This document shows, one piece after another, positions 51,061 to 63,594 of a DNA stretch of 64,000 nt (positions are counted from its first letter, which is position 1; each line of letters starts with the position of its first letter). Both the position numbers and the translations under genes were made by a program. This DNA is from Neodontobutis hainanensis (lineage: Eukaryota > Chordata > Actinopteri > Gobiiformes > Odontobutidae). Location: NCBI GenBank assembly GCA_024349245.1, contig JALDNG010000090.1, positions 654,501 to 718,500 on the forward strand, written 5' to 3'. The notes below the pieces were generated by a model. The model did not search any database. It was not told the origin of the DNA and saw nothing but the letters and a program-made list of their open reading frames with translations.

Positions 51061-54000
51061 AGACTCGATGTATAAGAATATCCTGTGGCAAAAGGTTTCT
51101 GTAGGGCTTTTGTGTGATGGTTCGAGCCTAAAATGTTTTTTTTTTGTTTTTTTTTTTTTAAATGGCAGTGAACGCGCTGTTAATTCAAGAATGAAAACAT
51201 GCTAAGAAATCTAAATCCAACATAAAACATTGTAATCTATAATTAATTGCATTGCAGGAAAGTCCATTGAAAACATTTTAATAAGACATTGAAAATTGTT
51301 CATTCTTTTTATTATTTGGAATAAGTGAAAGGGATTTCAATAAAGAGTTCATTTTGTTTATAAAGATATAAAAATGGGCTGCATTTTTAGGCATCTTTGT
51401 TTTCCAAGGAAAAATTTTGCTTGCAAAATTAAAAAGAAAATTAAAATATAATACCACAACTTCTTAAGCCTTACCCAGTTAAATCAGCAGAAACTCCATA
51501 CTAAACTATATTCCGGTGTACAGTTTTGCAAATGGACTCAGCCCACATACACCCAATGAGTTCACAACCACTGGGGTCACTGAGGTCACCAACCACAAAT
51601 GCATCTAAAATAAAAACCTTTTTTATTTGCTTTCCATGCAATTTAAACAGAACCAATAACATAAACCCGTAGGCCAAAGGTCTGGACATGCTGCTCTAGG
51701 TTGGAAATCTGGAGTTTAGAAGCAGAAACCAATTGTCAGTAAGATGTTTTCTCAACTGAACCCTGCAAAAGTATTTCTAAATGTTGACTCAGTCAGTCTA
51801 ATGTCAGTAATATATACAATCTAAAGGTAAACCCTGTATACACACCATGGCATTACATGAAACTAACTAAACAAAATACTGTTTTGTACCTTTTGAGCTC
51901 CACACAAAACCTAGAGACCAAAAACTATAATCGTGATAAGCATTTTACACACATTTATGTTTTGAGGCTTAAGAAATGTGTGTGCAAATCTCTATGTAAG
52001 ACAGTGTCCTTGTTCGTGCAGTATTTGCTCTTTCATGTCTAATCCCTTTTTGTCCAGAAGAAAATGTATAGTGGTCTTCACACACAGCTCATGTTGTGGC
52101 TTGACATTTGTGTTTTTACAGTTGCTGTTCTCGTCTACAATCTAACTAAATTAAAATCAAATCACTGTGCAGCACTAATGCTTGATCACGCTCTGGCAAG
52201 TTCATTTCATAGTGACAAAAGCAAAAATTGGACTGTGTTAGATTAATGACTTATTTGTTGCACACCTGATTGCAATTGCGTGGAAGTTGTGTCAAACAGA
52301 TGCATAGAAATTGGGATAGGCAGGTTTATTTGTGATCGCAAAATACTAGAGGGACAGAACAGTTGCTCTCAGATAAAGAGACAAACTATTCTTTGGAGGT
52401 TTGCAAAAGTAGACGTGTCTTAACAGGAGTTTCAGATTTCCGTCTTTCATAACCATCTGCATTCCAAAAAGCCACTAACTCCCAGCTGCATTTCCACTGT
52501 GATAAGGCAATTTAGACAAAAACAGCAAAGACAAAACTGTTTGACGTGATGGATTACTTATCTCCAAAAACACTTTCCAGTTCGTCCTTGAAAAATAACA
52601 ATAAATCAGGCTTGGGAGAAAAACAACTTCTGGTCAGTTCTGCTTGTTAGTATCTTTGAAGCGAGCCTGAGCCACTTTTCTTATTCTTAACTTGTAAGTC
52701 TCCTGCAGCCTAGAACCCAAACAGAGCAGAGATCACAGGGAAAGGTTGTCAGGACTCCGGAAATACAAGAAATGTCAACAGAACGGGTTTTTTGCCTCTT
52801 TCTGGCTTCAAGTTGCACAATCAGTTTTTATTTAATTTTATTTTATTTTTTATTTTTTATTCATTTAACTTTCAGCCTAATTCGCACATAAGGTCAATGG
52901 GTTGGCAAAGTTCACAGGTCTCTTGTTGTTGATTGAGTGAGTGTGGCCGGCAAATGTCAGCCGAATACAGCTTGTTTCCGGAAATGGTGTGAAATTTAAT
53001 GATTGCCGATGAAGGTAGCTGTAGAAGAAAAGGTGAGCGGGTTGACAAAATAACACAGCTTCTTGTGGAAAGAATTACTAAGCAAGTTTCCTATTGTGTA
53101 TTTATGTGCTTTTACAATAGACTCCTTTTTTTGTAAACATAATCTAATAAAAATCTTAACACCATTGATCGCATTTGTCAATACGCTATTATCAAGTGGG
53201 CACTTTAAAATAATCTTATTGTTATGCTTTCCAAATGTGTTTCCATGTCTTTGGGCTTTTTATTCTCCGAGTATTTGGAAAGTGTTATTTGCAGTATTGA
53301 TATTAGATAATAAAGAGAAGGGGAAAAACATTTCCAAAAAAAGCAGCGCCTCCAGCCACACTCAAGCTACAGACATTGGAAAGTGCACTCAAGCTGTGTT
53401 TATTCTTAAAATACAAGAAAACGCAATCGATGAGCATAAACCTGTGGACTGCTTTATCATAAGAATATAGGGATGTGTTGTATGCCATAGTTTTGGATTT
53501 AAAATGAAGATAACAGTACACTTTGCATGTGTGAGGAACTCAATGTGATAATGGGCTAGGTTTTTATGATGAGACACAAAGCCCTTTGCAGGTGGCGCAC
53601 TTATTTTCAGGGCGTGTCCAGAGCTGGCGTCCAATGAAAGGCTGAACATGGCAAAGTCAGGCGCAGTGTTTTTTTTTTTTTTGATTGAGAAGTCAAGTTG
53701 CATATGCCAGAGGTGAAAGCACAGTCTATATTTTCTCATTTATATGTTTTAATGGCTTATTTCATTTGTGAACTCAAGGGATATGTATTTACCAGATGAC
53801 AAATATTATGTATTTAATGAATAACAGCAGGTATTAATATGTCTTATTTTACCTCACTGATGTGTCACTGATGTGCTTCACGTCTAAACAAAAAACTACA
53901 TAAATGCACCATAAATAGAATATAAATGGAGGAGATAGAGAATCAAGTAGAGACACCGTCAGTCAGACTCTCATTAGTCATTTATTTATAGAAACTCACT

Positions 54001-54117
54001 GTTCACACTTGTTACGTTTGTGTTTTACTGAAATAAATGAAGAGCTTCAGCGATGTATAAGTACAGTGTACATTTCAGGACATCCTCAGGGACAGAGAAA
54101 AGGGACTTGTCCTCAGA

Positions 54118-54440
54118 CTACACAGCCTTAGCCTCAGACTTAACGGCATCAGACTCAGACAACACATACTCAGTTACGTCCTCGTTTTGGAAGGATTTAC
54201 TTTTTAAAAACTTGTGACTGCATAAAGACCAGTGTAAATGGGAGCCCATTCTCATAATAAGGACATGAGTACTTAGAACACAAGTTGCACACAATAATCT
54301 ACTCAGTACTGTCCAAACATGGCTTGCTTTTTCCATTCTGTTCTGCAGAGTTCAGTGTCCTGCTGTGATCAGGTGGATGTGTTCACTGGCCTGAGATGGG
54401 AAAGACCCAGTCTAGACTCACTGTAGTCTCCAGCCCCAGG
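54118..54440 (-). other. Weak minus-strand coding or transcript candidate
   Basis: A 72-codon frame (54336 to 54118) has a hydrophobic N-terminal half (LLCATCVLSTHVLIM) and an acidic C-terminal tail (DVTEYVLSESDAVKSEAKAV). On the same strand an AATAAA lies downstream (near 53990). This could be a last exon of an unrecognised membrane protein, a processed fragment, or chance. I cannot identify it. Confidence 0.15.
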
Positions 54441-55150
54441 AAAGAGATTCTACTAGAACCACTATTTTTGTAAAATGACGTCACTTATTTTGTAACAGTT
54501 ATTTTTAATTTATTGTTTTAACAAGGTATAATACAATGTTAATAATGGTTCAAATTATGTATTAAATGTATTACATATTTTTTGTATTAAAACTAGTAAA
54601 ATTAATTATCAATATTCTTAATTTATGATTTAAAAATTGGTTTTCTTATAAATCTCAAATAGCACACTACTTTAATGCCTTCAAATACATAAGTGTTATC
54701 AGGCCTCAGCCCGTCACAGACCACTTACAGCGGTGCATGGCTGCTAGTCCACACCTGTCTTGGGTGGAAGATGTCAAATCAGCCATGTGTCACTGACTAT
54801 GAGCCTTTCACGAGCCGTAAGATTGGGCCCAATGTGTCATGAGCATGGGACCAATATTTAAAAAGGCAAGACCCAAGGGCTTCCAGGAACTTCTAGGTCT
54901 GGTGCCTCATTTATAAAGCAATAAATCAGTGACAGAATTTATGGAATAACTATTCGACATGATCTTGAGCAGCTCCTACAAACGGTCTGTTCAGGGCAGT
55001 TTGTTTTTAGGAAGCGGTTACCCAAATCAAATCATTGGCAACTAAATTATTTTGAAAAATTTGTGTGTCAGAAATCTATCAGTTTTGGTGACATCTAAAT
55101 TACAACACACTTGACTATGGTTAAGTGTGCCAGTCCACAGGGACATGCTT

Positions 55151-55190
55151 TAGTCTATATATACTGTATATATACAGTATATATAGACTA
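55151..55190. repeat. Perfect 40-bp palindrome
   Basis: tagtctatatatactgtata is followed directly by its reverse complement tatacagtatatatagacta. A second, shorter set (agactagatagatagtct) overlaps its right end. It is strongly cruciform-prone. Confidence 0.95.
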
Positions 55191-55251
55191 GATAGATAGT
55201 CTAGATATATAGAGTAGAAAAAAAATTAAAATAATAATATTAAAACATTAA

Positions 55252-55284
55252 ATGGCATAAACCAAAATTATTGGTTTATGCCAT
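55252..55284. repeat. Perfect hairpin, 14-bp arms, 5-nt loop
   Basis: ATGGCATAAACCAA, loop aatta, then TTGGTTTATGCCAT. It lies only 62 bases from the 40-bp palindrome. Confidence 0.93.
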
Positions 55285-58200
55285 GAACATAAACATGGGT
55301 GCACTTCAACTCCAGAAGTGCTCAGTTTGTCTTTTCATGATATTTGACAAAACTAATGTCTCTTTCCTCTGGGTTCTACAGAGTTTTAAATATCATTGAT
55401 ATCTTTCAGAGACTATTTATCTAAATGATCGACTAACGTGTTTCATTTTGGCATTTGTAGAGTGAGTACAATATTACTTGATGCCTCTTTAAGGTAAATA
55501 TATATTTTTGGTTTAAAACAAGCATGATAATGGAGAAGTTAAGTAAACAATCTAAAAAAATCCAGACAATGACTCACAATGGTCACAAATTCTTTTTCTT
55601 TTTCAAATCCTTACACGGGTGTACAATGACTTCTTTCCTGAAGTCCTTGAGCTTCTGTCAGGATTAAAACTTGACCTCTCTCTCAGAACTGGACCTCTCA
55701 TTTTAAAGAAAGGACAGGTTCTCCTTCAGTTCTTTTAAGAAGGGCTTATCCCTGACCTTTTGGTATTTCTGTTTGCATTTTTAAATCTGCCCAACTCTTT
55801 AACGCCTCACAAAACCCTCATGAGTAACCTTTCCTGCCATCATTAATTTTTATGTCTCAATAGAATCCTGTCAGTGTTCCATGAAACTTTAAATTGTGTT
55901 TGGAACATTAAAAATAATAGATGCATTAATGCACTCAAAGAAATACAGGTTATTCTTGTGTTTCAAAGATTTACACCTCCAATAAATGTCCCTAAAAGAC
56001 TATGGGCACCGATTACATGAGAAATTTCCTAAAACCTGCATAGTCATTTTAATTTAAGCTATTTTTTTGAATGAACCATACTGTAGCACTGTGTGGTTTA
56101 AAGAAGAGGTTGGAGTTATTCTTATTATACTACAGTCCTTGCACAGTGGCCTTGAGAGGTTTGACTAAAAATAAATGATTAGGAGAAGAGAAGTGAGCAA
56201 GCGCTTATTGGCTAAATGATTCTTTTCCGAGACGTAGAAGCATGAACCATGTGACACTGTTCACTAAACAGATCACACACATCACTTTAGATGCATCAGA
56301 TCATAGGTTTGTGCCAGAAAGTCTATGACAGCCACAGCCTAAACTCAACAGGAAGTGAAGAAATGTGGGGTGAAACCACCTAAATTGTACCCCTTGCACA
56401 AAAAGATTCAACTTATTGTGTTTTAATCTAAATGGCCCCAAATCTAGACATGTGTGCCAAAATAGAATACACCTTTTTTTAAAAAAAAAAACAACAGAAA
56501 ATAGCTACTTTATTCCACAAACACCAAACTTAGGAAAAATGAGCTAAACACGTGTGTGTTTAACAGACAGCCCTTTTTCTTGTTGTTTTAGCTCAAGTTA
56601 TATATTTTTTATTCATAATTTTTCTGCAAAATGATTTTCAATTTGACCCAGTAAACATGCACCAAGAAGTCAAATTTATTGGCCCCAAAATTCAAGCCCC
56701 GAGTACATGTGCCCCTGCGGTCTCAAGGGAGGCAAGGGCCTTTATCGCTGCTTGTGGCTTTAATTGTTAGTATTATTAGTTGTAGTAGTATTATTATTAT
56801 GTAAATAAACCGTTTTTCCTCAGCTAAACCAGACAGAAACCCATGACTGAGCTAAGGACTGGGGGAGACCAGGGCATGTTGTCACACAGCATTCTTTATC
56901 CAAACAAAAAGGTTATACAGAAAAGTGGAATAGCAGTTTTGAGTCTCTTTTTGTCTGTTATGTCCTGAAAATGGACAAATTAGAACTCTGATTAAAAGAG
57001 ATATCACCAATAAACCTTTGTCAAGGTCAAAAGTAAAAACGTTCATCCTGAATGTTTTTGTTATAATTTTCTACTAAAAACAAATCTTCAAAGTTTTACA
57101 AGCTAAGTTGTCGGACAGGAGATTTAAGTTTTATGTAACAGTTAATACAATTTTATAACTTTAAGATAACTTTAAGTTATAACTCATATTTATTGCACAT
57201 GGGGGTGCTGGAAAACTTGTCACAGTGATTTGGGGGTAAGTTCATTTATAAAACCCACCTGGAACTGGAACTGTTGAGGTCTGAGCAGCAGCACAACTGC
57301 CTCAGGTGTGTCGAACTATAGCCCCCTCTGTATCACACATAAATGAGAACATTTAAGCTCTTTACTTCTAGCTAAAATCAACCTTGAATTTTAACATACA
57401 AATCGGTACAACAGCAGCACATTAGCTATTGTTTTTTTTTGTTTGTAAGTCCAGTGTGACAATTTACCCAACGTCCATCCTTTGTATTTAAACGCCTATT
57501 AGTCTGAACTGAAGCTAGACTGATAATTGTAATGAATAGACAATATAGAGCCAAGACTTTGCTCTTTCACATGGTTAGCCGTTATTAACTATAACGTAAT
57601 CAGCCCATTGTGTATCCACAAATCTAACCCAATCTAACCTCAATGAAGCATAAATAGGATTTAAAAGATAGACTAAATCTAAGCCCAGCAGTAACTGTTT
57701 AACCAAAACATGAGAAAACCTTTCTTTTTTTTGGTAAATCCTTCAAAACAACTAAAACTCCCAGACCTGCAGACATATGTCTATAACCAAAGACATTAGC
57801 TCAATCTCTGTAATATATGTTGTGTTAAAAAATAACCAAGTTTTGAGTCTAAGTCTGGTGTTGTTGCAGTAAATAATATGTATTATGCAAGCCCTTCTCA
57901 TGAGAATCAGCACCAATAATAAAGAAATGTAGTAAGACTTTTATGCTGTAAGAGTAATTTAAATGACATGAACTGGAGTGCACCTTTATTGTCTCAATGG
58001 CATAAATAAAGAAATAGCAGACTTTACTTATAATCTATTGTATAGTATAACATAAAAACAACAGCTGTAAAAGCACTGTTTAAGCCAATCAGAAACATGG
58101 TTAGCCTTGCATAGGGAGCAGGGAATGAGATCTGATTCATCTGCAAGACATTCATGATTAAGTGAAAAGTTGTAAAGCCCCCAGGCAGACATCCAGGGGT

Positions 58201-58611
58201 GTTACAAAAGAGAATCATAACCAGGAAAACACAGAGGGCCCCAAGACAAATGTGGGCCCAAATGATGGCAATGGGTATATTGATGGACTTGGGTATAATC
58301 ATCACTGTGTATGGATTTATAATGCATACATCAGCCCCCTATGGTTTCTAGAAACACCTCTGCAAACATCAACAGTCTGAGCAGTTGTGCTGCAATTTTA
58401 TTTTAAAGTCTTGCCGACATGTTTTGTTTTTTATGTTTTTGTATTGATTTTTGAAAATTAATTTGCTCCTGTACGTCACTGTTCACAAAGGTGTTTTGTG
58501 CTTCCAAACTCAAGGTCAAAGCCACCATTACTATTCAGTGTTTTTTCTCTTTAACAAGTAGGGTTTATGCATGGATAATGCATGAATCTGATGTGTCCTG
58601 TTGCTCCACAG

Positions 58612-58762
58612 ACCCTGCTGCGAGATGGTAAGAGGGAGAGCACTGTCAGCACGCTCTATTTGTCTCCCTCCAACATCGAGTCGGGTCAGCAAATCACCTG
58701 CCGCGCCTCCAACAAAGCAGCCCCCAACGGAAAGGACGCCACGGTCACCATCGACATCCAGC
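58612..58762 (+). CDS. kirrel3: Kirrel3-type internal exon, second half of Ig domain 2
   Basis: This 151-base exon has a ctccacag acceptor and a c|gtaagt donor. It enters in phase 0 and leaves in phase 1 (50 codons plus one base). The peptide starts [11 protein letters not shown], continues [19 protein letters not shown], and ends VTIDIQ. It supplies the F-strand cysteine of Ig2 ([10 protein letters not shown]) and the G strand. The [10 protein letters not shown] start matches the mammalian Kirrel3 Ig2 sequence directly after YSK, so it joins the previous exon with no gap. The final base c would begin the histidine codon that opens the next Kirrel3 exon. That exon is not seen in the 5.2 kb that remain. 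Confidence 0.94.
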
Positions 58763-59203
58763 GTAAGTCCATCTCACACCAGTTATCTGTGCACAAAGAG
58801 ATAATTCATCAGGCAGTAACTGGTCATTGGACTGTTCAGACTGTTTTGTGATAAAAGAAAACTGTAGCCACCCTTCTTACTGCCGTTTTGAAATTACAGT
58901 GGAAGAAGTAAAAGTAATTATTGCCATGGAGAGTTCACTAAAAGCTTCAGAAAAGTGTGGACAAAAAGAAAATACAAATGCACAGTTTTAGGCAGGAGGT
59001 AGCTAAGTGCCCCACACACTAAACTTGCAGCACAGTCAATATTGTACTGACAGCAATGTCTTGCTACAACTATGTGGTCACCATTAGCAGATATAGCAAG
59101 AATATTTTTATTTGCATGTACAAGCATCTGCTTATTTAGGTTGTTAGCTTAGGCCAGTAAAGTTGCTTCATTCATTTTTTTCCAAAGGACAAGGCAAACA
59201 TTG

Positions 59204-59345
59204 GTAACACTTTAGAGTAGGACGCACAATTTATCATGAATTTATGCATTAATTCATACATGACTCATGCATTAGTACATGCATTCAAATCTGATGAATA
59301 ACCAGGAATTATCATGTTTTTTTTATCATATTTTCATACATGAAT
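59204..59345. repeat. Degenerate ATG/CAT-rich interspersed repeat
   Basis: It begins with ggtaacactttagagtagga, a motif I recall from fish repeats, and continues with many copies of catgcatt, tcatgaatt and catacatg in both orientations. The class and borders are unclear. Confidence 0.4.
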
Positions 59346-59366
59346 TCATGCAAGTGTTGCCCAATA

Positions 59367-59411
59367 TACACTCACCTAAAGGATTATTAGGAACACCTGT
59401 TCAATTTCTCA
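59367..59411. mobile_element. Tc1/mariner-type terminal fragment
   Basis: tacactcacctaaaggatta followed by ttaggaacacctgttcaatt matches the terminal inverted repeat of a widespread fish Tc1-like transposon as I remember it. It is preceded by TA at 59365-59366, the expected target site. Only one end remains; no transposase follows. Confidence 0.65.
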
Positions 59412-60656
59412 TTTATACAAGTAGGAAGTTTAGCTTGACAGAAATATTTTATGATTTCTGCTGTCTGATTGCTTCCTGTGTCTGATGAATACCCAACCTT
59501 AAACAGCTACCTATTTTCAGATTAAAAGAAAAATGGCAAATTTGACATTTCTGTTGACTTTCTAAGTAACTCACAAACTATGGTTAACTTAAATATTACC
59601 CCAGCTACAGAACTTCTTGCAATACAGCAACATGGGATATGAGAACTTAAGGTGGAGTGTGTCGATGTGGTGGCATCTGATTGCAATTTCACACCTCACA
59701 ACTCTTCTTTCAGCTCCTGCAGTAGCCCTACAGGGACATGCTTTTTTGTTTGAGTCTGAGAAATTTGTGCTCGATGAGAAAAACAGAACCTTGTATGAAA
59801 CTTCCATGATGCTAGATGCTACCATAACACACAGCTACACAGTGAGTATTGGTGCAGAGTTGCTGTAGAGAGGTTAAAAGACTTGCCCATCGATACTACT
59901 TGCTTTAGACCACCCTTAAAATGGGGGGTCTAAAAGCCACACATAATGAATATGTGCATTTATTCCTTAAGGAACAGTTTCAACTGAAAGACACTAGCCT
60001 TCCTCTGTATTCACAAAAACAGCCTTTATGAAGTCCAGCCACACTGTAATGGAATATGAAAAAAATACATATTTTAATGAAAAACTATCTCCTATGGTTA
60101 GACATAAACTTGAAACGTTACAATGGCTGTGTTATTTCTGAAGCCTGGAATGCACATTGATTTTCAACAAATTACGACACAGTTCAAACCAATTCATACA
60201 TGCTTCATTCAGCCTTTTTTAAAACCTCTTTCTGTTCACAGCAGCATTCCAGCCAGACAAAAACAGGGTGCCTCTATGAATAATTAAATTGTCAGATGAT
60301 ATTATTTGATCACAAAAACTATTTGCCGCAAGTTATGGATTTGGGATGCAGGGCTCCTGCATTTCTCACAGCTCCTTCAAAACTATTAAGTATGACTAAT
60401 AAAGCAGAAAATGCTATTCACAGATGCATTTCTCTTGACAGATCTATTCTTCCTCCCAATGCATTCTCTTTTCCGCTTGGGGTTCACCGTCCAAAATGAA
60501 TAGCGCTTATAAGGTAGAGCTCTCAGAGGGTGAGATGCGTGAGCTAAGTGATTAACTGCTTATTGTAAGCAAGGCACTAAATCCTTTTGTCATGCAAAAC
60601 AATGGAACGGAGCCTTCGCCTTTTTATTTAAGTTGTTAAGTTGAAAACAAGTATTG

Positions 60657-60681
60657 GCCTCTAGCTCAGTCGGTAGAACAA
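60657..60681 (+). other. tRNA A-box-like scrap
   Basis: ggcctctagctcagtcggta resembles the 5' half of a tRNA (Lys-like). No anticodon arm or B box follows, so this is a SINE remnant or chance, not a tRNA gene. Confidence 0.3.
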
Positions 60682-61329
60682 AATATATTTAAAGACATTT
60701 GTAGGCTATATCATTTTTTTATTTTTTTAGAAAATAATAATTGTTGCATGGTAAAGGAATTTCCAAAGTTTCCAAAATTTGCAAATATCTATATCCACAA
60801 ATCCATGATTTAGCGAGAAAGAAGAGAAACTTGCAGATTTACCAGTTAAAAATATAAATTGGAAACTCTATTCTGATATACTTATTTTGTGGTGTTTATG
60901 GTAATGTTTAGGAAAAGTGCCTCTTGAGAATGAGACTTGTAATAAACTGGATAACTGATAAAAAAAGTTTAAATATTCTTTAACACTTAAAGGTTAACAC
61001 ACAATTTTCTTGCCAATTCTGCCAAATTGAACCCTGTCAATATTTGAATTCTAAGTACTACAATGATAAATTAAGGCAAAAAGATCAAATTCATTATAAA
61101 CAACTTAATGAAAAAAAATTATAAAAAGTTTTTGTTTTACAAAGGGTAATGTAGTATTTTATTTTCTCAATTGTGTTTATTTTGGCAAAAAAGGTCATAC
61201 TTGAGAATGAGACATGTTTTAATGAGATTAAATATTGAATGCAAATGTATGGAGTGTTCCATACATTTTCAGGCTTCCAAAGAACTCTCTCCTTAAAACC
61301 CTCATTCAAATGTGCCAAAACAACCAATC

Positions 61330-62065
61330 CAGACTACATTAGCACTTCACATTAACAGAAACCATCCCTAGTGCAGCGTTGATGCCGACTGCTTTGTTCC
61401 ACACTCATATCCAGCTGAGTTAGGTTTGTAGACAAAGAGGCGACTCAGCAGATTTGTGGAGGCAGCCATTAGCTCATGAGGCTCTATTTGCAGAAAAGTT
61501 TTAAAACAGTAAATTTACAGTTTAAAGTTGCAGATTTGAGAAAAAAAGAACAAATCTTCTATTATTTTATTTTTATTTTACTATCTGACTCTATAAAGGC
61601 AGACTTTATATAATTAAAAAATTACATTGAAGGTGCAATAGTAACTAAAAAAAAACGCATCTCAAAGCATCTTACGTACTGGTTTTAGTTTGCGTCCTTG
61701 TAAATAAAAGAGAAAGAAACGCTACTAGCGTCCTAAAAATGTGCATGTCCAGTTTTTGATTATATTATTTGTTGAAGAAAACACTAATGAGTCAATTTTG
61801 ATTTTACAAAATCTGAATTTTGAATATGAGAGTGTAATGAGAATTGTTTCACTTAACTTTGGGTTCTTTCTTGCTCACAACAGTCAATCCCATCAGCCAT
61901 TAGCACTTTACATTAGCAGAAGTCTTTTCCAGTACTGCACTGATCCCAAACGCTTTACTCCACAGTCCTATACAGTCGAGTTATGAGGTGTGTGGAAAGA
62001 CAAAGAGGCGATTCAGCAGATTTGTGGAGGCAGCCATGAGCTCATGAGGCTGAGTTTGGCAGTCA
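61330..62065 (+). repeat. Diverged local duplication, offset about 561-568 bp
   Basis: The segment at about 61330-61490 is repeated at about 61884-62065. Shared runs include cagcagatttgtggaggcag (61448 region and 62016 region), gacaaagaggcga and attagcacttcacattaaca (second copy attagcactttacattagca). Divergence with small indels makes it an old tandem duplication. A GC-richer patch (62040-62290) follows the second copy only. Confidence 0.8.
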
Positions 62066-62812
62066 GGGGGGCAAGGGTGGCGGGTGACAGGTGTTGGGAT
62101 GAATAAGTGATGATGGTGCTGTCAAGGTGGAGCCTATGCACAGCCTCCTGAGGCTGCTCCAAAGCACAGCACCTCACCACTGGGGGCGGCCATGTTAAGC
62201 ACTGGCTGTTAATATTGATGGGAGGCAGCTGTCGGCGGCTCACAACAGCATCGTGCAGCCAACACTCTGTCTTCAAGTGCTGCAGGCTCGGGACATAACG
62301 GTAGAATTCAGGGTTAGTTTGGGACTGTGGCTTCTAGCCCTTGTCACCTGGTTCATAACGGCAGAATATTTTTAATGCAGCTCCCAAACTCACTTTTATG
62401 ACTGTCCAAAGTATGTCCACCTGTTCTATCTGCTTGGTAGGTGGCAGGATGTAAACTTTCAGCTTATTAGAACAGGGTTTTTGTGCAGTGACCATTACGT
62501 TAAAACATTCTTCCAACAAAATATGCTGTAGCCAACTGTTTGAATAAACTTAGTTTGCATATGTTTGCCTGGCTTATAACACTGTAGTGTGGAACCATAA
62601 AAACTGAAATATTTAACACATTTAATTTTGTTTTCCCCTTATCAATCGGCTGTAGATGTGGAAGAAATACAACTTTTGTCATTGATGAATTAGCTTGTTT
62701 TCCTAAACTTTTTACTTTTCCTTGATAAGCATAATACGTGAACTGCTCAATTTTAAGAGAATTATTTTTTTTTCAGGATGTGGGAAACCCTTTCAAGCAG
62801 TACATTATTAGC

Positions 62813-62815
<3 letters not shown>

Positions 62816-62875
<60 letters not shown>
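62816..62875. repeat. (ATT)n microsatellite, about 20 units
   Basis: An uninterrupted trinucleotide tract of about 60 bases. The poly-Tyr open frame over it is an artefact. Confidence 0.97.
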
Positions 62876-63190
62876 CAATATCAACATTTGAGTTTAGAAA
62901 ATAAACTGAGCATGATTAACTGCAAATATAGTGCTTCTGTCCCACAGGACGACTAGATTATTTTCCTCCTCTCAGTCATGACCAGTCAACCTCATTCATT
63001 TTGAGGCCTTAAAAACCCCAGATATTTAACATCTTTGTTGTTTATCTTAGTACATCTATAAAATGTAAAAATATTTACAGTATATTATTGTCAGAAATAT
63101 TATGTCTTACTTAGGTTTAATACAGGTAAATAGGGGCCTTAAAAGAAATACCAGACAAAAAAAATTTTCTTTGTAAATTTGGAAAAAAAG

Positions 63191-63594
63191 GTTTGAGTAA
63201 AAGCATCTGGACTTCTTTTTCAAGGTGAAGACGTTTCGTCTCTATTCCAAGAGACTTTGTCAATTCTGAGTTCAACTGGCACCTGAATAAAGCAGGATCA
63301 TTAACGACTCTGCATAAGTATGGCTCAGTGACACTTACCACCTTGCGCCTGTATGGGGCAATGTCACCAACGACTCTTCGGAGCCTTAACGACTTTCATA
63401 TGGAGTCACACCTCCCTTTCATGACCAACAACGCAACAACCTGGCCCATCAGGTTTGGTTTCAGGGGAAACTCCTCCCTTTAGAGATATAAGCTCAGCTC
63501 TCTCACCAGTTGAACTCAGAATTGACAAAGTCTCTTGGAATAGAGACAAAATGTCTTCACCTTGAAAACGAAGTCCAGATGCTTTTACTCAAAT
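63191..63594. mobile_element. Penelope-associated repeat with 89-bp inverted arms
   Basis: The left arm 63191-63279 and right arm 63506-63594 are inverted copies with about four mismatches over 89 bases. Both include gcatctggactt, caaggtgaagac and gagttcaactgg. The 226-base spacer contains ttgcgcctgtatggggcaat. The sequence continues to 63640 with atgccctggatgactgagaa. The same sequence family occurs at 47284-47430. Inverted terminal repeats of this kind are known from Penelope-like elements; the assignment is inference. Confidence 0.65.

Larger units (their letters stand above)
39837..58611 (+). other. kirrel3: kirrel3 intron, 18.8 kb, splitting the Ig2 coding sequence
   Basis: This is a phase-0 intron bounded by gtaaga and ctccacag that divides the Ig2 domain between its two cysteines. 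It holds a short Rex3 tail (43523-43716), a Penelope-like fragment (47284-47660), a 40-bp perfect palindrome (55151-55190) and a hairpin (55252-55284). Balanced-composition patches that may be regulatory lie near 45000-45380, 48770-49130 and 50690-51060. In the remainder (about 39840-43100, 43740-44950, 51100-55100 and 55300-58600) I see no gene or recognisable repeat apart from weak open frames. Confidence 0.85.

Noticed and set aside
59617..59868. Possible extra kirrel or receptor exon
   Set aside because: The 83-codon frame has no Ig cysteine/tryptophan pattern and no resemblance to the expected Kirrel3 Ig3 start (His-Pro-Pro).
60657..60730. tRNA-Lys gene
   Set aside because: Only the A-box half is present; no anticodon stem, B box or acceptor pairing.
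62738..62956. Poly-tyrosine open frame
   Set aside because: It is produced by the ATT microsatellite.
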